DNA from: Lentisphaeria bacterium
GTDB taxonomy: Bacteria > Verrucomicrobiota > Lentisphaeria > Victivallales > Victivallaceae
Direction: 5' to 3'
Assembly: GCA_017507125.1 (NCBI GenBank)
Contig: JAFWBQ010000085.1
Coordinates: forward strand, 22,833 to 86,832
Length of the DNA: 64,000 nucleotides
Below are positions 17,606 through 25,406 of the stretch, piece after piece (position 1 is the stretch's first letter; the number at the start of each line of letters is the position of its first letter). A model generated the notes under the pieces. The model saw only the letters and a program-made list of their open reading frames with translations. It searched no databases and had not been told where the DNA came from. The position numbers and the translations under genes are program-made.

Positions 17606-18520
17606 TTACTTTTCAATGCTTTCCACGAAACGGCAGGCATTCATGGCGGCGACGGCTCCGTCTCCTGTTGCTGTGACCACCTGGCGCACTTTTTTGGTAC
17701 GGCAGTCACCGGCGGCATAGACTCCCGGTGTGGAGGTCACGGTGGATTCGTCGGCAATAATGAATCCCTGTTCATCCAGCTTGCAGAGAGTTTCAAAGGG
17801 TTTGTTGTCGGGCTGCTGACCGATGGCGACAAAAATACCATCCACTTTGAAGCGGTAGGCTTTATCATGCTCCAGATCCCGGAGCATAATGGATGAAAGC
17901 TGTTCATCCCCCTCAAGTTCCTCAACAACAGTGTTGAAGATGAACTCAACATTCTTTTTGCCTTTGAGGATCTCGATGAGCTTTTTCTCCCCGGTACAGA
18001 ATGCCAGATTCTGGATGATGGTCACTTTGGAACACTGATCCGCCATCAGCACGGCATCCTGCAATGCGGTATTGCCGCCGCCTATTACAGCAATGGCGCG
18101 GTCTTTGTAAAAGGCGCCGTCGCAGAGGGCACAGTAAGAAACTCCGTTGCCGGTAAATTCATCTTCCCTTGCCAATCCCAGCTGTCTGTGGCGGCTGCCG
18201 GAGGCGATAATGACGGATTTTGCCTGATATTGCCCATGTTCGCACTGCACGATCTTGTAAGAGCCGGGATTTTTGACGCCGACAACAGTATCAAGTTCGA
18301 TCTCTGCGCCCAGATTGAGAGCCTGATCCACCAGTTTTTCCCCCAGTTCGCCACCGGAGATCTCATTGAATCCGGGATAATTTTCAACTTTCGGAGAGTA
18401 GGTTATCTGCCCGCCGAAACTCTCTTTCTCAAGCACCAGCACACTTTTGTTGGCGCGGAGCGCATAGATCGCAGCAGTCAGTCCGGCAGGACCGGCACCG
18501 ATAATAACAATATCGTGCAT
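17606..18520 (-). CDS. trxB: thioredoxin reductase-like flavoprotein, lacking the usual NADPH signature
   Basis: 304 residues. FAD-binding GAGPAG is at residues 8-13, the redox pair C-A-L-C-D at 130-134, a second Rossmann motif GGGNTA near 147 and the final FAD segment GVYAAGDCR near 270. Length and order match low-molecular-weight thioredoxin reductases. The HRRxxxR motif that binds the 2-prime phosphate of NADPH after the second Rossmann fold is absent; the equivalent segment reads TIIQNLAFCTGEKK. The electron donor may therefore be NADH or something else. It is the last gene after nrdG and nrdD, which suggests that it reduces the redoxin domain fused to NrdD. Confidence 0.92.
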   Translation of the reverse strand: MHDIVIIGAGPAGLTAAIYALRANKSVLVLEKESFGGQITYSPKVENYPGFNEISGGELGEKLVDQALNLGAEIELDTVVGVKNPGSYKIVQCEHGQYQAKSVIIASGSRHRQLGLAREDEFTGNGVSYCALCDGAFYKDRAIAVIGGGNTALQDAVLMADQCSKVTIIQNLAFCTGEKKLIEILKGKKNVEFIFNTVVEELEGDEQLSSIMLRDLEHDKAYRFKVDGIFVAIGQQPDNKPFETLCKLDEQGFIIADESTVTSTPGVYAAGDCRTKKVRQVVTATGDGAVAAMNACRFVESIEK

Positions 18521-18601
18521 AGCAGAAGGTTCCTTTCGTATTGAAAAGGACTCCGGAAAAAGGAGTTTATCCTCTTTTCCGGAGTTGGTATTTCATTGTT
18601 T

Positions 18602-21043
18602 TCAGATCACCTGGATCACACTGTTTTCCGCGCCGCTTTGTTCATCAATAAAACGGCGGATGTTGGAAACGTTGACCACCTTGTCAAAGTTGTCCCCTCT
18701 CACCACCACCAGCGTGGGAGCCTGACGGACGCCGTATTTGCGGGTCAATTCAGGGATTTCATCGGCGATGACCGTTTCATAGATCATTCCGCCCCGGTCC
18801 AGGAATGTCTTTGCCATGCGGCAGTTGGGACAGGTCCGGGTCGTGAAGAGGATCAGGGAGTCATAGCTGTTTTCCAGAGGAGTGCTCTCTTCAAAAAGCA
18901 TGGCCTCGCCGGAAACAGGAGCGTTCTTTTCAGCTTCAGCGCTGACAGGAGCTCCGAAACGGCGCTTCATGGCTGCCGGAGCATCATAGACTCTGCGATC
19001 CTTGTACTCCTGAGCCTTGCCGTCGTTCCAGTTCTGAACCGGCCGGTAGTAGCCGGTGATACGGCTGTAAACCTCGGTTTTTTCACTGCATGAAGGACAC
19101 TTGAAGGCTTCACCTGCAATATATCCGTGGTTGCGGCAGACAGAATAGGTGGGAGACAAAGTGTAATAGGGCAGCTTGTAGTTCTCGGCGATCTTCCGGA
19201 CCAGAGCGGCGGCCGCCTGCCAATCGGGAAGTTTTTCCCCCAGGAAGGCGTGGAAAACAGTTCCTGAGGTGTAGAGGGTCTGCAGCTCATCCTGAATGTC
19301 AAGAGCCGCAAAAATATCATCGGTGTAGCCCACAGGCAGATGGGAACTGTTGGTGTAGTAAGGCGTTCCGCAGTCTCCGGCGGCGGCGATGATGTCGGCG
19401 AAGCGCTTCTTGTCGTGCTTGGCAAGACGGTAGCTGGTGGATTCAGCAGGTGTCGCTTCGAGGTTGTAAAGGTCACCATACATTTCCTGATAGTCAGAGA
19501 GACGCTCACGCATGTGGTTGAGAACATCTTTGGTAAACTTCTGAGCAGCAGCGCTGGTCAGATCGGCACGGAGCCAGCGGGCATTGAGACAGGCTTCGTT
19601 CATACCCACAAGACCAATGGTGGAGAAGTGGTTGTCAAACTTGCCGAGATACCGTTTGGTATAAGGATACAACCCCTCGTCCAACAATTTGGAGATCACA
19701 TCGCGTTTGATCTTCAAAGATCTTGCAGAAATATCCATCATGTGGTCAAGACGCTCATAGAACTCCGCCTCATTCTCTGAGAGATAGGCGATACGGGGCA
19801 TGTTGATGGTCACAACACCGATGGAACCGGTGCTTTCGCCGCTGCCGAAGAAACCGCCGGATTTCTTTCTGAGTTCCCGCAGATCCAGACGCAGGCGGCA
19901 GCACATGGAACGGATATCGCTGGGCTCCATGTCGCTGTTCACGTAGTTTGAGAAGTAGGGCGTGCCGTACTTTGAAGTCATCTCAAAGAGCAGCTTGTTG
20001 TTCTCTGATTCTGACCAGTCAAAATCAGAGGTGATGGAGTAGGTGGGAATGGGGTACTGGAATCCGCGTCCCTGAGCGTCGCCTTCGATCATGGTCTCGA
20101 TGAAAGCGCGGTTGACCATATCCATCTCTTTTTTACAGTCTTTATACTTGAAGTCCATTTCTTTACCGCCCACAATACAGTTGAGTTCGGCAAGATCCGG
20201 GGGAACAGTCCAGTCAAGGGTGATGTTGCTGAAGGGAGCCTGAGTACCCCAGCGCGAAGGAGTATTCACGCCGAAAATAAAAGATTCAATGCACTTTTTG
20301 ACCTGTCCGTAGGTCAAATTGTCAACCTTGACAAAGGGAGCAAGATAGGTGTCAAAAGAGGAAAACGCCTGAGCACCTGCCCATTCATTCTGCATGATAC
20401 CGAGAAAGTTCACCATCTGGTTGCACAAAGTGGCAAGATGAGAAGCAGGAGCAGAGGTGATCTTGCCGGGAACGCCACCCAAGCCTTCTTTGATGAGCTG
20501 TTTGAGAGACCATCCGGCACAGTATCCGGTCAGCATGGAAAGGTCATGCAGATGGATATCGGCGTTGCGGTGGGCGTTGGCGATCTCATCATCGTAAACT
20601 TCAGAAAGCCAGTAGTTGGCAGTGATGGCACCGGAGTTTGAAAGGATCAGACCACCCACAGAGTAGGTCACAGTGGAGTTCTCTTTGACGCGCCAGTCGT
20701 TGATTTTCACATAGTCATCAACGGCCTTTTTGAAGTCCAGAATGGTGGATTCGGCGTTGCGGAGTTTCTCGCGCTGGCGGCGGTAAAGAATGTAGGCTTT
20801 GGCAACATCGCCGTATCCGGCCTGGACAAGAACGGACTCCACACTGTCCTGGATATCTTCAACAGCCACCAGACCTTCTTTGATCTTGGGTTCAAAGTCG
20901 GCAGTGACCTTCAGTGCAAGAAAGTCAATGATAGACTGGTTGAACTGTTTTTCCTGTGCTTCGAATGCCATCTTGATGGCATCACAGATCTTGGCAAGAT
21001 TGAAATCAACATTCTTGCCGTTCCGTTTCTGGACCTGATACAT
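18602..21043 (-). CDS. nrdD: class III anaerobic ribonucleoside-triphosphate reductase with fused C-terminal redoxin domain
   Basis: 813 residues. NrdD reduces NTPs to dNTPs with a glycyl radical made by NrdG. The N-terminal ATP-cone (KRNGKNVDFNLAKICDAI, residues 6-95) gives allosteric control. The catalytic barrel follows, then a zinc site with CPSC near 645, and the glycyl-radical loop RITGYY with Gly near residue 664. After a linker (about 680-727) the last 86 residues form a glutaredoxin/thioredoxin fold: LILFTTRTCPNCRMA with the C-P-N-C active site at 738-741 and a cis-Pro segment QAPT. Some class III enzymes use thioredoxin or glutaredoxin-like donors instead of formate; a fused donor fits that type. 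Ribosome-binding site GGGAG. Confidence 0.95.
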   Translation of the reverse strand: MYQVQKRNGKNVDFNLAKICDAIKMAFEAQEKQFNQSIIDFLALKVTADFEPKIKEGLVAVEDIQDSVESVLVQAGYGDVAKAYILYRRQREKLRNAESTILDFKKAVDDYVKINDWRVKENSTVTYSVGGLILSNSGAITANYWLSEVYDDEIANAHRNADIHLHDLSMLTGYCAGWSLKQLIKEGLGGVPGKITSAPASHLATLCNQMVNFLGIMQNEWAGAQAFSSFDTYLAPFVKVDNLTYGQVKKCIESFIFGVNTPSRWGTQAPFSNITLDWTVPPDLAELNCIVGGKEMDFKYKDCKKEMDMVNRAFIETMIEGDAQGRGFQYPIPTYSITSDFDWSESENNKLLFEMTSKYGTPYFSNYVNSDMEPSDIRSMCCRLRLDLRELRKKSGGFFGSGESTGSIGVVTINMPRIAYLSENEAEFYERLDHMMDISARSLKIKRDVISKLLDEGLYPYTKRYLGKFDNHFSTIGLVGMNEACLNARWLRADLTSAAAQKFTKDVLNHMRERLSDYQEMYGDLYNLEATPAESTSYRLAKHDKKRFADIIAAAGDCGTPYYTNSSHLPVGYTDDIFAALDIQDELQTLYTSGTVFHAFLGEKLPDWQAAAALVRKIAENYKLPYYTLSPTYSVCRNHGYIAGEAFKCPSCSEKTEVYSRITGYYRPVQNWNDGKAQEYKDRRVYDAPAAMKRRFGAPVSAEAEKNAPVSGEAMLFEESTPLENSYDSLILFTTRTCPNCRMAKTFLDRGGMIYETVIADEIPELTRKYGVRQAPTLVVVRGDNFDKVVNVSNIRRFIDEQSGAENSVIQVI

Positions 21044-21122
21044 CGTTTTGCTCCCTTTTCTTCTTTTTTAGACTTTTCAACACAATGATACTCTATAACG
21101 AACAATCAAAAACAATGATTTT

Positions 21123-21830
21123 TCAAAGATCAACGCCGCGAAGTTCCGCAGAAGGAACATGGATCCGGGCGAGCTTCAGCATCTCCTGAAGCTTTTCTTT
21201 CCCTGCCCCTGAGAAGGAGGACCAGGGGGAAAGCAGATCATCACTCTCAGTGAAGTTCTGCAAAAAATATCTTTTGGCTCCGGCGATCACACATGCGGCA
21301 GCTTCAATGTCAGCTGCCGTGTGGAGCTCATCCACCACCGTGGTGCGGAACTCATAATCGACCTTGCCTTCAAGCAATATCCTGATACTCTGCGCCACTT
21401 TTTCAGTCATACCGGGTCTGCCGCAGAGCTTTTCATAGCATTCAAAGGAGCTTTTCACATCCATCGCCACATAATCAACGCTCCCGGAGCTGATGATTTT
21501 TTGCAGAGTTTCCGGAAAAGAACCGTTGGTATCCAGCTTAACGGCATATCCCATGCTTTTGATCTTTTCAAGCAGCTCTGCAGTTCCCGGGTGCAGCAGC
21601 GGCTCCCCACCTGTGACTGCGACGCCGTCAAGAAGTTTTTTACGGCGTTCCAGAAAGGAGAGAAGTTCACCGGCACTCAGCTCCATATCTTCCTCGCTCC
21701 CCCTGACCAGGGAAGCATTGTGGCAGAAGGGACAGCGGAAATTGCATCCGCAGGTAAATACGGTGCAAGCGACCTTGCCGGGAAAATCCAGCAATGTCAT
21801 CTTCCGTAACCCGAAACGCATTTTTTCCAT
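21123..21830 (-). CDS. nrdG: anaerobic ribonucleotide reductase activase, radical SAM
   Basis: About 235 residues. It generates the glycyl radical on NrdD by reductive cleavage of S-adenosylmethionine. The cluster motif CNFRCPFC (C-x3-C-x2-C) follows LLDFPGKVACTVFTCG, a hallmark of this activase group. GGEPLL and a later DVKSSFE segment match the partial radical-SAM barrel. I chose the Met at 21830 because GGAAGAAG lies just upstream; Met codons at 21848 and 21821 are also in frame. It heads the nrdG-nrdD-trxB transcript, 79 bp before nrdD. Confidence 0.93.
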   Translation of the reverse strand: MEKMRFGLRKMTLLDFPGKVACTVFTCGCNFRCPFCHNASLVRGSEEDMELSAGELLSFLERRKKLLDGVAVTGGEPLLHPGTAELLEKIKSMGYAVKLDTNGSFPETLQKIISSGSVDYVAMDVKSSFECYEKLCGRPGMTEKVAQSIRILLEGKVDYEFRTTVVDELHTAADIEAAACVIAGAKRYFLQNFTESDDLLSPWSSFSGAGKEKLQEMLKLARIHVPSAELRGVDL

Positions 21831-21875
21831 CTTCTTCCGCCCCTGCATAATTATGTCAAGAAATTTCCGTAAGAG

Positions 21876-21908
21876 TGCCCGAAAAAGAAGACACTTCTTT
21901 TTCGGGCA
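21876..21908 (-). other. 15-bp perfect stem-loop in the nrdG leader
   Basis: TGCCCGAAAAAGAAG (21876-21890) pairs perfectly with 21894-21908 across a 3-nt loop. It lies between the NrdR boxes and the nrdG start codon. No T-run follows on the minus strand, so it is not an ordinary terminator. It could be an mRNA-stabilising or translational control structure. Confidence 0.7.
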
Positions 21909-21930
21909 TATCTGTCACAGTTATACAATA

Positions 21931-21977
21931 CCACATTATATTGATATTGCAAGCCGTCAAAACACAATATATAGTAT
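21931..21977 (-). promoter_or_regulatory. tandem NrdR boxes upstream of nrdG-nrdD-trxB
   Basis: ACACAATATATAGTAT (21962-21977) matches the known NrdR box consensus acaCwAtATaTwGtgt at 15 of 16 positions. A second, weaker box at 21931-21946 keeps the C-w and ATaTwG core. The two starts are 31 bp apart, three helical turns, the usual NrdR spacing. A minus-strand TATAAT (complement of 21935-21940) lies inside the weaker box, with TTGACG at the complement of 21955-21960 only 14 bp away. Repression by ATP/dATP-bound NrdR is inferred; nrdR is not in the window. Confidence 0.8.
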
Positions 21978-22061
21978 TTTTTTACAAAATAATTTTGAAT
22001 TTTTTATTGATATTGCGCTTGACTTTTCATTGAATCCGTGCTTCTTGCAAGAGAGTTCTTG

Positions 22062-22105
22062 AAACAAAAAACAGGGGATCCCGCTCTCAAAAGAACGGAA
22101 CCCCC
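22062..22105 (-). terminator. intrinsic terminator of the M55 peptidase operon
   Basis: Read on the minus strand, a 14-bp stem (22092-22105 with 22074-22087, three G-U pairs) and a 4-nt loop are followed by a TGTTTTTTGTTTC tract. Confidence 0.75.
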
Positions 22106-22137
22106 AACAGAGCAAACAGTTATCTCAATAAACTCTC

Positions 22138-22923
22138 TTACGAATTGAAAAAGAAAGCCTTTTCCACGCTTTCCGCTTGAAGTTCCCAGGTGCGGGCATC
22201 AAGATGTCTGTATGCCGGATTCACCGGAACCTGCTGTCTGGAAACAAGCTCAAGCCGGAACGTGACCGGCAGAGAAGCCTTCAACAGCGGACACCGATGG
22301 GCCTTTCTCACAGCCTCTTCGGCTTTGGCGGCAATGAGTTCAAGATTTTTCCCGGGAGCGGGAATACGCGCCCCATTGCAGGAAAATCCTTTTTTCGCCG
22401 GACAGGTCACTGCTTCGGGGAGCCACTCTGAAGCCTCAGCACAGGTTTTGTCATCCCCTGAAACCATAATAACAGGCACACCGTGTTCACCGGCGATGTA
22501 AGCGCAGATACCTATTTCACCGGTCAACGTGCCGTTGATCCAGAGATTCTGCCAGGTCAAGGAACTCATGGTGTGCTCGCAGACGGCGCCGGGAGTTCCC
22601 GCCTTGGCGTGGTATCCCAGCAAAATCAGCCCATCGCTGCCGTCAAGATCTGCCAGCAGTTCCCCGGGAGTAGCTCCGGAAATCAGATCAGCTCTGGGGT
22701 CGATCATGGCGCGGGTCACATTCTGTCCGCTGCCGTGACCGTCACGGACAATGATCTCTGTGGCGCCCGCCCGGCAGCATCCCTCGATGCAGGCGTTGAT
22801 CTCATCAGCAAGAAGATTGTTTGTCTGAGCGATAAGATCGGGTCTGTTGAACGCAGGAGAGATGTAGCTTGCACTGCTGACGCCGGACAAACCTTCGTTG
22901 TCAGTTACAATATAGATTTTCAC
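22138..22923 (-). CDS. M55 family D-aminopeptidase (DppA-like), copy 1
   Basis: 261 residues, cytoplasmic. M55 peptidases are zinc enzymes that release D-amino acids from short peptides, such as those of peptidoglycan. The zinc ligands of DppA are recognisable: D8 and E10 in TDNEG, H63 in DGHGSG, the His in LLGYHAKAG near 105 and the Glu in GEIGICAYIAGEHG near 136. The HTMSS segment near 117 carries the catalytic His. It follows a close paralogue by 10 bp and ends before a clear terminator. The substrate and whether both copies are active are not known. Confidence 0.92.
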   Translation of the reverse strand: MKIYIVTDNEGLSGVSSASYISPAFNRPDLIAQTNNLLADEINACIEGCCRAGATEIIVRDGHGSGQNVTRAMIDPRADLISGATPGELLADLDGSDGLILLGYHAKAGTPGAVCEHTMSSLTWQNLWINGTLTGEIGICAYIAGEHGVPVIMVSGDDKTCAEASEWLPEAVTCPAKKGFSCNGARIPAPGKNLELIAAKAEEAVRKAHRCPLLKASLPVTFRLELVSRQQVPVNPAYRHLDARTWELQAESVEKAFFFNS

Positions 22924-22933
22924 GGATCAGTTC

Positions 22934-23719
22934 TCACCAGTTGAAAAAGAGCGCGCGTTCCATACTTTCTGCAGTCAGCTCCCAAGTACGGGCATCAAGA
23001 TGTTTGTAGGCGGGATTCACAGGCATACGGTTGCGTGAAACCAATTCAACCTTGAAAACCAGAGGTGTTGCAGGTTTGAGAGGAGTGCAGTTTTTCGCAT
23101 TGCGGCATGCTTTTTCGGCACATTCGGTAATGAGGGCGCGGGTTTTTTCCAGAGAGGGCATACGGGCGCCGTCGCAGGAAAATCCTTTTTTGACCTGACA
23201 GGTCACTGCTTCGGGGAGCCACTCTGCGGCTTCAGCGCAGCATTTGTCGTCGCCGGAAACCATGATGACGGGAATATTGTGTTCACCTGCGATATAGGCG
23301 TCGATACCGATTTCACCGATACTGCGACCGTTGACCCAGGCATTCTGCCAGCTGGCAGAACTCATGGTATGTTCACAGACGGCGCCGGGAGTACCGGCTT
23401 TTGCATGATATCCCAACAGAATAAGTCCGTCGCTGCCGTCAATGTCAGCAAAGCGCACACCGGGGGTGTTGCCGTCGATCAAATCGGCTCTGGGGTCGAT
23501 CATGGCGCGGGTGACGTTGAATCCGCCGCCATGGCAATCTTTGACAATGATTTCGGTGGCGCCGGCACGGACGCATCCTTCGATACAGGCATTGATATCC
23601 GCCGCCATCTGTTTTCTTGCTTCGGCGATCAGGTCGGGACGGTTCTTTGCCGCACTGATGTAAAGGGAACTGCTGACACCGCTGATACCTTCAAGATCGG
23701 TCATGATATAAATTTTCAT
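22934..23719 (-). CDS. M55 family D-aminopeptidase (DppA-like), copy 2
   Basis: 261 residues, same length as its neighbour and with long shared stretches (for example TEIIV, LLGYHAKAGTPGAVCEHTMS, VNPAYKHLDARTWEL). Metal-ligand positions are D8, E10, H63, H105 and E136, with H117 as the likely catalytic His. It is the first gene of the pair, preceded by AAGGAA and its own promoter, and is divergent from a tetR-type gene 173 bp away. Tandem duplication is the simplest origin. The pair may recycle muropeptides or use dietary D-peptides. Confidence 0.92.
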   Translation of the reverse strand: MKIYIMTDLEGISGVSSSLYISAAKNRPDLIAEARKQMAADINACIEGCVRAGATEIIVKDCHGGGFNVTRAMIDPRADLIDGNTPGVRFADIDGSDGLILLGYHAKAGTPGAVCEHTMSSASWQNAWVNGRSIGEIGIDAYIAGEHNIPVIMVSGDDKCCAEAAEWLPEAVTCQVKKGFSCDGARMPSLEKTRALITECAEKACRNAKNCTPLKPATPLVFKVELVSRNRMPVNPAYKHLDARTWELTAESMERALFFNW

Positions 23720-23756
23720 TTCAGATTCCTTTTTATTCCGTTAATGTTGCAGTTCT

Positions 23757-23785
23757 AAATTAACACCCGGCAAAGAGATTTTCAA
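23757..23785 (-). promoter_or_regulatory. candidate promoter of the M55 operon
   Basis: On the minus strand TTGAAA (complement of 23780-23785), a 17-bp spacer ending CGGGTGT, then TAATTT (complement of 23757-23762). It shares the GGTG feature with other promoters here. Confidence 0.4.
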
Positions 23786-23846
23786 GCAAAAAAAGAAAAC
23801 TTTTTGTCAAATATTTTTTTATTGACTTGAAAAAAAGGTGATATTG

Positions 23847-23861
23847 TGATAAATTTTATCA
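23847..23861. promoter_or_regulatory. palindromic operator candidate before tetR
   Basis: TGATAAATTTTATCA is a perfect 7+1+7 palindrome 31 bp before the tetR start codon, downstream of TTGACT at 23822. Its position suggests autoregulation by the TetR-type protein. Confidence 0.6.
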
Positions 23862-23892
23862 ACATCAATCAATCTTCAGAGGAAAAATATTT

Positions 23893-24474
23893 ATGCCCCG
23901 ACTGACTCCGGAAAACAAGGAACTGCACATCACGCAAATGCGCGAAAACATCTGCCGTTTTTTTACGGAGCTTTTTGCCGCTGAAGGCGATGTTTCCATG
24001 GAGCGTCTGGCTGAAAAATCCGGTATCGCCAAAGGAACCATCTACAATTACTTCAAAGACAAAAAAGAGCTGACTGCCGCTGTCATGGAAAGCCGGCGCG
24101 AAGCGATGATCAGCCTTATGGAAAAGGAGATTTCCCCAGATGCCCCGGCGGAACAGCAGCTTGAAACTTTTGTTTGTATCATGTGGAAGGATTTTCACAC
24201 CTACCGCCATCTGCGTCTGGAGTATCTGCGCAACAATCCTGTGCGTCAGATCCCTCACCGTCCCCGTCCGCTGGATATACTCAAAAAGATCATGGAAAAA
24301 GGTATCTCCTCATCTGAGTTCCGGGAAATGGATCCGGAAGAAGCTGCGCTTTTTGTCTTTTGTTCCCTTATCGGTAAGTTCCGTCACTATCTGCTTAAAG
24401 ACGTAGCCGCGGAACCGGAAAAAGAGGCACAGTCTACTTTGAGCTTTCTGCTGCCGGCTCTGAAGAAAAAGTGA
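23893..24474 (+). CDS. TetR/AcrR family transcriptional regulator
   Basis: 193 residues. The N-terminal helix-turn-helix is clear: MERLAEKSGIAKGTIYNYFK then DKKELTAAVMES, residues about 37-67. The rest is helical, as expected for the ligand-binding and dimer domain, with no family-specific ligand motif. It is divergent from the M55 pair, with a perfect palindrome in the intergenic region. It may repress itself and possibly the peptidases. It could instead act on the phosphodiesterase gene downstream, although that gene has its own promoter. Confidence 0.88.
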   Translation: MPRLTPENKELHITQMRENICRFFTELFAAEGDVSMERLAEKSGIAKGTIYNYFKDKKELTAAVMESRREAMISLMEKEISPDAPAEQQLETFVCIMWKDFHTYRHLRLEYLRNNPVRQIPHRPRPLDILKKIMEKGISSSEFREMDPEEAALFVFCSLIGKFRHYLLKDVAAEPEKEAQSTLSFLLPALKKK

Positions 24475-24532
24475 TTCTGGAGATTTTCAAGGTGAGTTGA
24501 GAAAATTTCCGCTTTTCGCTTCAGAACCATGC

Positions 24533-24561
24533 TTGACTTTTCCCTTCTCCGGTGTTACAGT
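24533..24561 (+). promoter_or_regulatory. promoter of the phosphodiesterase / hydrolase pair
   Basis: TTGACT (24533-24538), a 17-bp spacer ending CGGTGT, then TACAGT (24556-24561). It matches the promoter at 3512-3540 at about 23 of 29 positions. Confidence 0.55.
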
Positions 24562-24604
24562 AAGTAAATTTCATTCACCATTTTTTGAAGGAGTATATTG
24601 TTTT

Positions 24605-25390
24605 ATGCCGGAATCTGTTTCTCTTGACCGTCTTCACAAGGAAGAACGTATTCTTGTCACTGCCCACCGTGGGAACTCCGTAGATTTCCCTGAGAACACC
24701 CTTCTTTCCATGACTGAAGCGGTGAAAGCCGGTACCGATTTCATTGAGTTTGATTTGCGTTCCACCAGCGACAATGTGCCGATCCTGCTTCATGATGAGA
24801 CCCTTGTCCGTACTGCCGACGTACCCGGAACTCCGGAAGAAAAAACTCTTGCGGAGATCAAAAAGCTCAACGCCTCCTGGTACCGCCACATGCGCCGCCA
24901 GTCTGCGCCTCTGGATTTTCAGGTGGAGATCCCCACCTTTGAAGAGATCCTTGACGCTCTGAGTGACAAGGCGGCAATGAATATCCAGATGTATCTGAAA
25001 AATCCCGCCGCCTTGAAAGAGGCGTGCCGTCTCTATAAGAAGTATGACATGTATGACAGAGGTTACATGACCATCGCCGACGAAGACGTCGTTGAAGCGG
25101 TCCATGCCATCGACAAAGATATTGCCATCTGCCTGACGCCCGGTTGGAACGAGCGCATCACCGAAAAAAACCAGCGCCGCTGTGCGGAATTGGGCTGCCG
25201 TTTCTTCCAGCCCATCCGTTCCACACTGACGCCGGAGCTGCTTCAGCTTTCCAGAGAACTCGGGTTGCGTGCCAATGCTTTCTATGCCGACACGGAAACC
25301 GATTTTGCCGGACTCTATAACATGGGGGTACAAGGCATCATGACCAATGCGCCTGCCCGTCTGGTGCAGTGGCTCAAACTTCAGAAGTAA
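24605..25390 (+). CDS. glycerophosphodiester phosphodiesterase family protein
   Basis: 261 residues from the ATG at 24605, which has GAAGGAG 11 bases upstream; an in-frame ATG 108 bases earlier lies before the promoter and is rejected. The catalytic HR-G--PENT motif is AHRGNSVDFPENT near residue 21, followed by EFDLRSTSD with the metal-binding Glu and Asp and LLHDETLVRT with the second catalytic His. These enzymes hydrolyse glycerophosphodiesters to glycerol-3-phosphate and an alcohol. There is no signal peptide, so it is probably cytoplasmic. It is followed by an alpha/beta hydrolase 16 bp later. Confidence 0.9.
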   Translation: MPESVSLDRLHKEERILVTAHRGNSVDFPENTLLSMTEAVKAGTDFIEFDLRSTSDNVPILLHDETLVRTADVPGTPEEKTLAEIKKLNASWYRHMRRQSAPLDFQVEIPTFEEILDALSDKAAMNIQMYLKNPAALKEACRLYKKYDMYDRGYMTIADEDVVEAVHAIDKDIAICLTPGWNERITEKNQRRCAELGCRFFQPIRSTLTPELLQLSRELGLRANAFYADTETDFAGLYNMGVQGIMTNAPARLVQWLKLQK

Positions 25391-25406
25391 GGGGAGAGAG
25401 GATTTT

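Noticed and set aside
22018..22050. TTGACTTTTC resembling the promoters at 3512 and 24533
   Set aside because: There is no suitable -10 element at 17 bp and no plus-strand gene follows.
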